From Proteiniphilum sp. UBA5384 (GTDB taxonomy: Bacteria; Bacteroidota; Bacteroidia; Bacteroidales; Dysgonomonadaceae), in the NCBI RefSeq assembly GCF_002410825.1, contig NZ_DHOS01000071.1:1-64000 (forward strand): 64,000 nt of DNA, in the 5' to 3' direction. The position numbers and the translations under genes are program-made. Below, piece by piece: positions 55,219 to 62,736 of the stretch; position 1 is the first letter of the stretch, and each line of letters begins with the position of its first letter. The notes below the pieces were generated by a model. The model made no database searches. It was not told where the DNA came from and saw only the letters and a program-made list of their open reading frames with translations.

Positions 55219-58200
55219 TTATCTCTTTACAATCTTCACCGCATCGGCTGTTACGGCGCGTAAGGTGGTATTATTGCTCAAGACAACCTGCACCGTATCC
55301 TCACTAAAGAAGTAAGTGCCTAATATACTCCATCCCTCTTCCGAGCGTTGCAGATTGATATATGCATTTTCTTCATCACCGTCATACTTTATTTTAAAAT
55401 GATATTCGGCATCCCCGGCTGCACGACCGCGCCCCCGTCTTCCCCTGCCTCTCCGAAGTTCATCCGGTTTATAGACATAATAAAACAAGTCGTATCGTCC
55501 GGCCTCGGGAACAGGGATCTTCCACGTTGCGCTCTGGCTTCCGGTACCGCTTTTGATTACGTAAGCAGAACGGACATGCTTGCCCCAATAATTCTCATTG
55601 GTAGTCAATGTCCACTGCAATGGCGGGCGCCAATCCGACACACCCGCGTAACGGAACGAGTTGTCGTCCACCCGGTCGAGCCATTGCGGGAGAAGCCCCA
55701 CAATATCAGGCTCCGACAACACGAACAGCGTTGAATCCTCATTATCGACAATTACCTCACCCTGTATATGATAAGAAGAATTCTTCACGATGAAATCTCC
55801 CTCTTCATCAATTGGCTTGTTCCGCTCACGAATAATATTATTTATCGGAAGATTGATCGTAGCGGGCAGATTGGCCGAAACCAGCGTATTGACAATGATA
55901 CTTCGCGGCGGATCATCCCATACCGAGACTAAATTTTTTGCCTCCCATGCATTGAGGGTCACCTTTCGTTTCGCTCGTGGATCATAGGTATCATCCCCTT
56001 GTCTTCCTCCCATATTCATTTCCACGCTGATCACCCCATCGTGGTACGAGTCATTGACCACCTGCAGCTTTACCACATATACCTCCCTGTCGCGGTTCGT
56101 AATACGGACGACTTCCGGCGTTCCCACAAGATAAACGGGAAGGGAGGTTGGCCCATGCCATGCTTGAAGCGGCGTACGCAGGTTTACCCCTGCAATCATC
56201 CCCATGGTATCCAACAGGTTCTCGAACCGCAGGTTGGTAAATATATTCCGCTGCAAAACAGCGCGCAACGAATCCCTGTATTCTTTATAGCCGATATTTT
56301 CTTCGGCATGCGCAAACAGATAATTGGCTTTCAAAGAAGTGACATTATCCAATAAATCCCGTTGTTCGGGGTTAGCAAGCAACTCTTTGAAAGGATATTG
56401 CGCCATCAGCAAGTTTGCCTTTTCGCTGTTACTGATTCCGTTCATTTGCCTGATCCAGGTATTATTATCCGCCTTATCCTGTAGGTATAATTCAATTAAA
56501 CGGTTGGCCACAGGCCACTCGGAAGAGAAAATATTATACCTGAAATTATACAACTGCGGAAAGATAAAATAAGGATTCGATTTTTCGGTAACATTCATTG
56601 CTCCACGTTCCTGCGACCAGTTCAAATTACTTTCCGTTCGTTCAAAAAAGCGCATAAACCGGTTTAACACACGCATTGCCGCCTCTTCATCGCTGATCTC
56701 TTGTCCATTCCGCCTTGCCCAGTTTTTTTCATTGCTGATTCCTCTCACCACATCCGCCTCATTAACCAAGCTCCCTTTTTCCGGAAACAGCACCATTTCG
56801 GGCTGCATCACCTCCTGTGCCTGTGTCCATGTACGAGCATAACTGTAGAACTGTACCGGCACTTCGACCAGAGAAAATCGGTTGAAAGAATAATCAAGAG
56901 AATAGGTCATTTCGACTGCCCTCCTGCGTTCACTGATTTGTGACGGTATCGTATCGACAATCTCGTCGAAGAGGTTTGAAAAATAGTCATGCCCTCTCAA
57001 ATACCATATAGTAAAGCGCGTGCTATCCACATCGATACTTTTCTCCTCATAATCACCAATAATCAGCGAGATGGATGGTGTCATAAAGTCTGTCTCATAG
57101 ATAAAAAGATTTTTTTCCTCTGACGACTTCATGGTGCCCTGCGACAACGCTTTCAAATAATTGCTCGTCCTCACTTTCAGTCGAAAATGGCTGAAATAAG
57201 CCTGTTGCCAATCGGAATTTTCGCTACTGTATGATGTGCCCGGACGTGGATACCAATACGTTTCCGGCGTAAAGAGTAGATAATCTTTATTCTGAAAACT
57301 ATATTTCTTATCTATCTTGAACATTTCACGCGCATATTCCTCCTGCAATAAATCGGCAGGAATATCCAGGTAGCAAAATCCTTCATCCACATATCCGTCA
57401 TACTTCAACTTGAAATGCACCGAATCGCCCCTCGCTATTTCACGACCAAAATCAATCTGCAGGATTTGATGTTTCCGATTGAATGACAAAGGGCTATTAT
57501 TTTCGGTCACTTCGCTTACTTGCAATCCGGGATTCAAACAAAAGGTGAATATCGCAGCCCGCTCCAAAGCTACCCCGCTCATTTCCACTGCCGAAGAGAT
57601 CGTCCGTGGATATTGCTCCAGACTGATATCATACCGGTCGATCACCATTTTCGGATCATTCACATATTGATTGTTCACTTCGGTATATACTCTCCGCATT
57701 TTTGCCGCTCCGGTGAAAGTATGCACATGATTGTAGGCAGCCCCCCCCCCTGTCAGAATAAAGAGAAAAGACAAGAAGAGCCACCGATAACTTCCCCGCT
57801 TTGAATTGGGAAGCCGTCTAAACAGGAAAATGGAAAGGCAAATAAATCCTATTCCGAGCAGAAGATAAATCATACGGTGATTGATCAACGCCTCCCAATT
57901 AGAAAACCCGACAATAGTAGATTTCACCAATGGCAGATTATAGACCATATAATCAAAGAGGTAATAGAACTTATCACCAATATAAAACAAGGTAAGCGCA
58001 ATATATCCCAATAAGACAACAAATGTAATAGCCTGGTTTTTAATCAGTAACATAAAACCAACGGAAAGTCCGAAAATATAAATCAGCGTAGGGATGCAAA
58101 TCAACAGGAAATAGACGAGATAAGCCATCCAGTCGATCGATACTCCCGAAATAACGTTAAAAACAATTACCAAGGCAACAATAAAAAGGTCTAAACGAAT

Positions 58201-58554
58201 AAAAACCAGCATATTCCCCCAAATTTTACCGATCACATATTCCGCATTACTAAGGGGATGCACATAGAAAACCTCTGAAGTATCCAGTTTTTTATCCGAC
58301 TTCAAAAATTCGGACGACAGAAATACGGCGATAATAGCCTGTCCCGTATTCAAAAACATCAGATTAACATAGGGTATGTTGGCCGGCAATGCTTTCATCA
58401 GCCAGATTCCCCTACCGTCAGCGACCAATGCCACAAGATTGAATATGCATAAGAACAGAACCGCAAGCACGAGAAAGACACGATAAAACCAGCTTCGCAT
58501 CAGAAGCTTACTTTCGTACCTGGCAACAGATTGTATATTATGCAGTTTGGACAT
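55219..58554 (-). CDS. ABC-2 permease fused to an M1-peptidase-like region and a golvesin-like C-terminal domain
   Basis: A protein of about 1111 residues starting at MSKLHNIQSVARYESKLLMR; an in-frame GTG at 58581 lies upstream. Residues 1-275 hold about seven membrane helices with the ABC-2 pattern (AIIAVFLSSEFLKSDKKLDT, EVFYVHPLSNAEYVIGKIWG). The rest is extracytoplasmic. Residues about 290-600 follow the beta-rich layout of M1 aminopeptidases (LLFTPETYWYPRPGTSYSSE, FSLVEVPVQFYSYARTW), but no HExxH zinc motif or GAMEN occurs, so it is probably inactive as a peptidase. The last 120 residues (AEYHFKIKYDGDEENAYINL, TLRAVTADAVKIVKR) look like a golvesin/Xly-type beta domain, with an unusual Arg/Gly-rich loop. 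The G10 tract at 57741-57750 lies in codons 269-272. It should pair with the ABC ATPase gene 50 bp upstream. Confidence 0.85.
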   Translation of the reverse strand: MSKLHNIQSVARYESKLLMRSWFYRVFLVLAVLFLCIFNLVALVADGRGIWLMKALPANIPYVNLMFLNTGQAIIAVFLSSEFLKSDKKLDTSEVFYVHPLSNAEYVIGKIWGNMLVFIRLDLFIVALVIVFNVISGVSIDWMAYLVYFLLICIPTLIYIFGLSVGFMLLIKNQAITFVVLLGYIALTLFYIGDKFYYLFDYMVYNLPLVKSTIVGFSNWEALINHRMIYLLLGIGFICLSIFLFRRLPNSKRGSYRWLFLSFLFILTGGGAAYNHVHTFTGAAKMRRVYTEVNNQYVNDPKMVIDRYDISLEQYPRTISSAVEMSGVALERAAIFTFCLNPGLQVSEVTENNSPLSFNRKHQILQIDFGREIARGDSVHFKLKYDGYVDEGFCYLDIPADLLQEEYAREMFKIDKKYSFQNKDYLLFTPETYWYPRPGTSYSSENSDWQQAYFSHFRLKVRTSNYLKALSQGTMKSSEEKNLFIYETDFMTPSISLIIGDYEEKSIDVDSTRFTIWYLRGHDYFSNLFDEIVDTIPSQISERRRAVEMTYSLDYSFNRFSLVEVPVQFYSYARTWTQAQEVMQPEMVLFPEKGSLVNEADVVRGISNEKNWARRNGQEISDEEAAMRVLNRFMRFFERTESNLNWSQERGAMNVTEKSNPYFIFPQLYNFRYNIFSSEWPVANRLIELYLQDKADNNTWIRQMNGISNSEKANLLMAQYPFKELLANPEQRDLLDNVTSLKANYLFAHAEENIGYKEYRDSLRAVLQRNIFTNLRFENLLDTMGMIAGVNLRTPLQAWHGPTSLPVYLVGTPEVVRITNRDREVYVVKLQVVNDSYHDGVISVEMNMGGRQGDDTYDPRAKRKVTLNAWEAKNLVSVWDDPPRSIIVNTLVSANLPATINLPINNIIRERNKPIDEEGDFIVKNSSYHIQGEVIVDNEDSTLFVLSEPDIVGLLPQWLDRVDDNSFRYAGVSDWRPPLQWTLTTNENYWGKHVRSAYVIKSGTGSQSATWKIPVPEAGRYDLFYYVYKPDELRRGRGRRGRGRAAGDAEYHFKIKYDGDEENAYINLQRSEEGWSILGTYFFSEDTVQVVLSNNTTLRAVTADAVKIVKR
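57741..57750. repeat. C10/G10 homopolymer inside the permease gene
   Basis: Ten consecutive C on the plus strand (G10 in the coding strand) encode Gly269-Gly271 and the first base of Ala272, at the end of the last membrane helix. Gaining or losing one base by slippage would shift the frame and separate the permease part from the 840-residue external part. It is the longest G/C run noticed in the window. Confidence 0.85.
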
Positions 58555-58604
58555 GCTTATATTTGTTCTTAACAATAGCACTTTAACCGGCCATCAGCTA
58601 TTTA

Positions 58605-59498
58605 TCACCCTTCCATCCATCGATTCAGCTTTTTCTCCATATAATATACATACGCATGCTCGAGATTCGGAGGATAAGGTTCTGCATCGTAACCCTCTAT
58701 TTCGTCGGCAACGACCTGAATTTCCCACCCTGTTCCGGAGGGTATTGTTGTTATAACGGGATATTTTTTATCGATTACGGGCAATTCATCGCCACTGATT
58801 TTCATTCGCCACACCTTGCCCTCCGCAGTTTTCCGCATCTCTTCCGGTGAACCCAAAAAAGCAATTTCACCTTTGTTCATCAAGGCCATGCAGTTACAGG
58901 TACTCGATATATCACCCACGATATGTGTTGATAAAATAATCGTCACATCTTGTTCGCTGATTTTTGCAAGCAGATTACGGAAACGTATCCGCTCTTCCGG
59001 GTCCAATCCGGTGGTAGGTTCATCCACAATAATCAGTTTGGGATTATGTATCAACGCCTGTGCGATACCCAAACGGCGTTTCATACCACCCGACAGCCTG
59101 CCGGCATACCGCTCCCGTACATCAAACAGGCCGACGCTCTCGAGCATCTCATCCACTGCCCGGCGGCGCATCTTTTTATTGTTCATCCCCGATAAACGGG
59201 CGGCATAGTCTAAAAATTCATACGTTTTATATTTGGCAAAAAAGCGGAAATCCTGCGGTAAATAGCCAAGGATGGTACGCACCTCTCTACGCTCTTTCAT
59301 CAGGTTATATCCAAATACATCCACTTCACCCGATGACGGCTCCATGAGGGCCACCAAGATTCGCATAAGCGTGGATTTCCCCGCTCCGTTAGGTCCCAAC
59401 AGTCCAAACATGCCTGTAGGGATTTCCATATTGATATTTTTTAATGCATGGTTACCATTCGGGTAAACCTTATTCAGCGACCGTATTGATATGCTCAT
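58605..59498 (-). CDS. ABC transporter ATP-binding protein
   Basis: A 297-residue stand-alone ATPase. Walker A GPNGAGKST is at about 34-42, the signature reads LSGGMKRRLGIAQAL, Walker B KLIIVDEPTTGLDPEERIRF, and the H-loop ILSTHIVGDISS. About 75 C-terminal residues (GKVWRMKISGDELPVIDKKY) form an accessory domain also seen in the fused copy of the RND-ABC protein. It is the first gene of the seven-gene RND/ABC cluster and powers the ABC-2 permease encoded next. The match to the fused domain, including DPxERIRFRNLL, suggests a duplication. Confidence 0.94.
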   Translation of the reverse strand: MSISIRSLNKVYPNGNHALKNINMEIPTGMFGLLGPNGAGKSTLMRILVALMEPSSGEVDVFGYNLMKERREVRTILGYLPQDFRFFAKYKTYEFLDYAARLSGMNNKKMRRRAVDEMLESVGLFDVRERYAGRLSGGMKRRLGIAQALIHNPKLIIVDEPTTGLDPEERIRFRNLLAKISEQDVTIILSTHIVGDISSTCNCMALMNKGEIAFLGSPEEMRKTAEGKVWRMKISGDELPVIDKKYPVITTIPSGTGWEIQVVADEIEGYDAEPYPPNLEHAYVYYMEKKLNRWMEG

Positions 59499-59623
59499 TT
59501 CCTCTCATCAAAGTGCTAAACAAGAACGTATTTTCAGCAAGATTCAAAACGGATAGGAACTTTTCTATTTGCATTGATCCAAACAAAAAGACCTACCAAA
59601 GTCTTGTTTTGTCTTAAGTGTCA

Positions 59624-59652
59624 CAAATATACTTATTTTATCCTTATCCAAA
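59624..59652 (-). promoter_or_regulatory. Candidate promoter of the RND/ABC cluster (TTTG-N17-TATATTTG)
   Basis: On the minus strand TTTG (59649-59652) is followed after 17 bases by TATATTTG (59624-59631), the -7 consensus. The spacing is 2 bases shorter than the usual 19-21. The leader to the ATPase start would be about 120 nt. Confidence 0.5.
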
Positions 59653-59699
59653 GAATTGTTAAGGAAGAAACATTAATAAATCATATGCAATGCACAAAT

Positions 59700-59742
59700 G
59701 ACAGCCGTACTGTATCCCAGTAGGGAATACAGCACGGCTGTC
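59700..59742 (-). terminator. Long GC-rich stem-loop after the second SusCD locus
   Basis: GACAGCCGTACTGTATCCC and GGGAATACAGCACGGCTGTC pair over 18 positions, with one A-C mismatch, one bulged base and a four-base loop AGTA. It lies about 80 bp past the stop of the thioredoxin-like gene. No T-run follows on either strand, so it may be an RNA 3'-end stabiliser or a terminator of another type. Confidence 0.5.
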
Positions 59743-59822
59743 GGTCTAAACTTCCGATACTGAATGGTTTATGTTAAAAAAGATCCTTTTTCTCCTGAAT
59801 CAAATGGGTATCTTACTATGAA

Positions 59823-61184
59823 TTAATCCAATAAAGACTCAATAATTTCCACAGTATTTTTTTCTGAAGGTCTTGTTGCATATGCATTGGCAATGTTGAA
59901 GTCTTTATCTATGAGGATAAATCTTGGAATAAACTTTAGATCCCACCCTTCACTCAAATTCTTATCAACTGTATGGTATTGTTTAAGTTGCTTTTCATGT
60001 GCGGCAAGATAATCAAGCCATTCCTTTTTACCCTTATCGGTTGAAATGGGAAGGAATACCACCTCCTTACCTTCAAATTGTTTTGCTATTGATTCAAAGA
60101 ATGGTGACTCTTGAATGCATGGTCCACACCATGTTGCCCAGAAGTCAAGATAGATTACTTTCCCCCTGAAATCGCTAATTTTAACCATTTTGCCATCAGT
60201 GTCTTCGATCTCAATATCAATGGCGGGTCTACCTGGAAGCAATTTACTGGCAGATTCAATTTTCTTTATCATTTCATTGGCGAAATCTTGGTTAGCCATA
60301 TTATTGGCGAAGACGGTTACCTCATCTATCAATTCTGGGGAAACACTTCCGCTTAATTTATCTGAATAATCAGATGCCTCAAAAAGTTCTTTTGTGCGTT
60401 CTGGAATTGTCAATCCGTTAAACCAGATATCTTTCAGCTCATCATTTGACGTGTATGAAAAAATATCCCTGACAACTGCCACATCAAGATATTCAGCACT
60501 GTTTAGCTGTGACAACATTGGAGCTACAATTGGTGTAAGGCTTTTCATAAAGTCTTCACGCTCGGGAAGCTCAAAATCAAGCCCTTTTTGCCTAATTGCA
60601 TAGCCTGCATAACTATAGAAACTTATATAGCTATTGATTTGGTCGGCAAGGATACGCATACTTTCTAACTCCTTAAACTTACTGTCTGTACTCTGCAAAG
60701 CATCCAGTTCCGCTTGTCTTGTCATAGCGGCACTATCTATAAATGCTTTCGTAGTTTCAAAATCACCAATAATATTTCTTCCCGCCTCAAGAAATGATCC
60801 TCCTTTAGGGAAAAGGCGCCCTTTCATATAGGTATTTATTTCGGCGCTTGTGCCACTAAACTCAGCTTCAGTATTTCTATTTGTAATCTTCACCATCAAA
60901 TCGTCACCAGGTGATAGATAAATGGTGTTACGGCTCAAACTATAGTATCCAGGCTCCGTAAGCACGAAGGTCGTATCGAAGTAGCCACTCTTATCCGTTG
61001 TAATCGCGATATCACGAGATTTCCCAAGCAGGGAGGAAGCGCCATTATACGACATAACCACCTGATTACCGGAACTAAGGTCAATAAGCTGACCGCTCAA
61101 GTGTACAGTTGGTTCACTTTTCTGTTGACACGAAAATAGTGCAATCAACAGTGTAAAAAAGAATAGGTTCTTAAAAGTTCTCAT
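59823..61184 (-). CDS. DUF4369 plus TlpA-type thioredoxin lipoprotein
   Basis: A 453-residue lipoprotein (LIALFSCQQK, Cys19). Residues 27-125 are the DUF4369 beta domain (VHLSGQLIDLSSGNQVVMSY). A helical middle part (about 140-300) precedes a TlpA/ResA-type thioredoxin domain with the redox motif DFWATWCGPCIQESPFFES and the cis-Pro loop FIPRFILID. It would act in the periplasm on disulfides. Genes of this type often accompany SusC/SusD pairs, as here (14 bp after SusD). The role may be protection or folding of the transport proteins (inference). Confidence 0.92.
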   Translation of the reverse strand: MRTFKNLFFFTLLIALFSCQQKSEPTVHLSGQLIDLSSGNQVVMSYNGASSLLGKSRDIAITTDKSGYFDTTFVLTEPGYYSLSRNTIYLSPGDDLMVKITNRNTEAEFSGTSAEINTYMKGRLFPKGGSFLEAGRNIIGDFETTKAFIDSAAMTRQAELDALQSTDSKFKELESMRILADQINSYISFYSYAGYAIRQKGLDFELPEREDFMKSLTPIVAPMLSQLNSAEYLDVAVVRDIFSYTSNDELKDIWFNGLTIPERTKELFEASDYSDKLSGSVSPELIDEVTVFANNMANQDFANEMIKKIESASKLLPGRPAIDIEIEDTDGKMVKISDFRGKVIYLDFWATWCGPCIQESPFFESIAKQFEGKEVVFLPISTDKGKKEWLDYLAAHEKQLKQYHTVDKNLSEGWDLKFIPRFILIDKDFNIANAYATRPSEKNTVEIIESLLD

Positions 61185-61198
61185 AATAAATAAATTAA

Positions 61199-62725
61199 TT
61201 AATAGCTGTTTTGTTTAATAACACCTTTGCTACTTTCAATTTCAGTTTCATGAATTGGGGCTGCAAACCGTCTCGATCCTTTTTCTAACATGTAAGTTTT
61301 AATGGGTGACGATGTCAATATGGCCGCATTAGTATATTCATAAAATTCCCGTTTAAGTTCCGGGATATCATCAAAGGTGTCTTGATTATTATTCAATCTC
61401 CTGATATCATTCCATCTTTGACTAAAGGGCATCTCCCTTCTTCTTTCTTCAAGAATCATCAGTACAGCTTCTTCCCTATCAGAGGCTGTCAGGTTGATAA
61501 AAGAGGATGGTGCATTACTATCAATACGTTTAGCACGAAGCAGATTAACTGTATTCATAGCTTCGTCGAGTTTATTATCTCTTGCCAGAGCTTCAGCTTT
61601 TATAAGTAACATTTCAGCGACTGTGGGCCCGCTTGGGATTCTGTCTTTGTAGAAAAAAACATAGCCCGGATATTCATATGCGGGGCTTATCAAGCCACGA
61701 TCATAGGAATAATTTTCAACCATATGATATTTATATCTCAAGTCGTAAGTCTTATCATAGAGAGCTAAAAGCTCTTTGCTGGGCACATACCACCATGATT
61801 CATTATATAGCATACGGAAATAGTAGAATTCCTTCCACTCCATCATATCGCTCATATCAGACTGGTTATCATGAGTATATGGATATTTTATTCCAATAGT
61901 TACTCCATCTACGGTAACATTTGAGGGAATATCACTATATCTCATTTCTAAGTTATAGTCAAGCAAAAGATCATGCTCTTGCAATGCTACATCGGCATGT
62001 TCAAGCGCCTTTGTGTAATCTCCCTGCGTGAGATAAAATCTTGCTGCGAATGCATTGGCAGCCGCTTTACTTCCGCGCCATGATTTATATTTGTTATTCA
62101 CAAATTCCATTTTGTTGGTTAGCTTCAGTGCTTCTTGAAGGTCACTCTCAATAAAATTATATGTCTCTTCAAGAGTTGCTCTCTCCACATTTTCCTCAAA
62201 ACTCGTTGACCTTTTCAAGCTTAATCCCAGTTCTTTTTTGTTAGCTTCGTTATATGGCAAACAATAAGTTTGCGCAAGGCTCCACAGGCTATAAGCTCTC
62301 ACCAAGTGTGCCTCTCTTTTGAGTTTCTCTTTCAATTCGTCAGCACCACTCACCTTTGGGAGATTATATAACACCAGGTTCGCAGAAAATATCTTGTTAT
62401 ATTCCGAACTCCAAAAACTCTCGCGTGTATCCAACGGTAGATTGTCGATATCCCATGTCGCAAACTGCACATTTGCTATTCCATAAGCGTTCAACTTAGC
62501 ATCAACCAGTTCGGTGTAAAGGCCATAATCATCAGTACTATAAATAAGTGCCCTATTGGACTCTTGATAAAATATACTATAATTATTAAGGAGATAGTTC
62601 AACTGTTCTACCGATGTAATAGTCAGTGATGAGTTTTTATTAGGTTTCTCATCAAGAAAGTCATCACATGAATAGAAAGCAATAAGTACTGATAACGCTA
62701 TAATTATATTTTTAATTTTACGCAT
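61199..62725 (-). CDS. SusD/RagB-family lipoprotein (second locus)
   Basis: A 508-residue lipoprotein (LIAFYSCDDFLDEKPNKN, Cys20), with the usual SusD opening after the Cys. Helical segments include EKLKREAHLVRAYSLWSLAQ, AANAFAARFYLTQGDYTKAL and TVAEMLLIKAEALARDNKLD, and the C-terminal block has EERRREMPFSQRWNDIRRL. It is paired with the partial SusC upstream (11 bp) and the thioredoxin lipoprotein downstream. No CAZyme or peptidase of this locus is visible in the window, so the ligand class is open. Confidence 0.95.
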   Translation of the reverse strand: MRKIKNIIIALSVLIAFYSCDDFLDEKPNKNSSLTITSVEQLNYLLNNYSIFYQESNRALIYSTDDYGLYTELVDAKLNAYGIANVQFATWDIDNLPLDTRESFWSSEYNKIFSANLVLYNLPKVSGADELKEKLKREAHLVRAYSLWSLAQTYCLPYNEANKKELGLSLKRSTSFEENVERATLEETYNFIESDLQEALKLTNKMEFVNNKYKSWRGSKAAANAFAARFYLTQGDYTKALEHADVALQEHDLLLDYNLEMRYSDIPSNVTVDGVTIGIKYPYTHDNQSDMSDMMEWKEFYYFRMLYNESWWYVPSKELLALYDKTYDLRYKYHMVENYSYDRGLISPAYEYPGYVFFYKDRIPSGPTVAEMLLIKAEALARDNKLDEAMNTVNLLRAKRIDSNAPSSFINLTASDREEAVLMILEERRREMPFSQRWNDIRRLNNNQDTFDDIPELKREFYEYTNAAILTSSPIKTYMLEKGSRRFAAPIHETEIESSKGVIKQNSY

Positions 62726-62736
62726 GACTGTTTATT

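Larger units (their letters stand above)
59499..59822. other. 324-bp intergenic region upstream of the RND/ABC cluster
   Basis: This gap between the thioredoxin-like gene and the RND/ABC cluster holds no gene. It contains a long hairpin (59700-59742) and a candidate promoter for the cluster (59624-59652). The remaining sequence is AT-rich; no further signal was recognised. Confidence 0.6.

Noticed and set aside
56600..56640. GAMN in the permease/M1-like protein as a possible GAMEN motif.
   Set aside because: It lacks the Glu and is not followed by HExxH at the usual distance, so it is a chance match.
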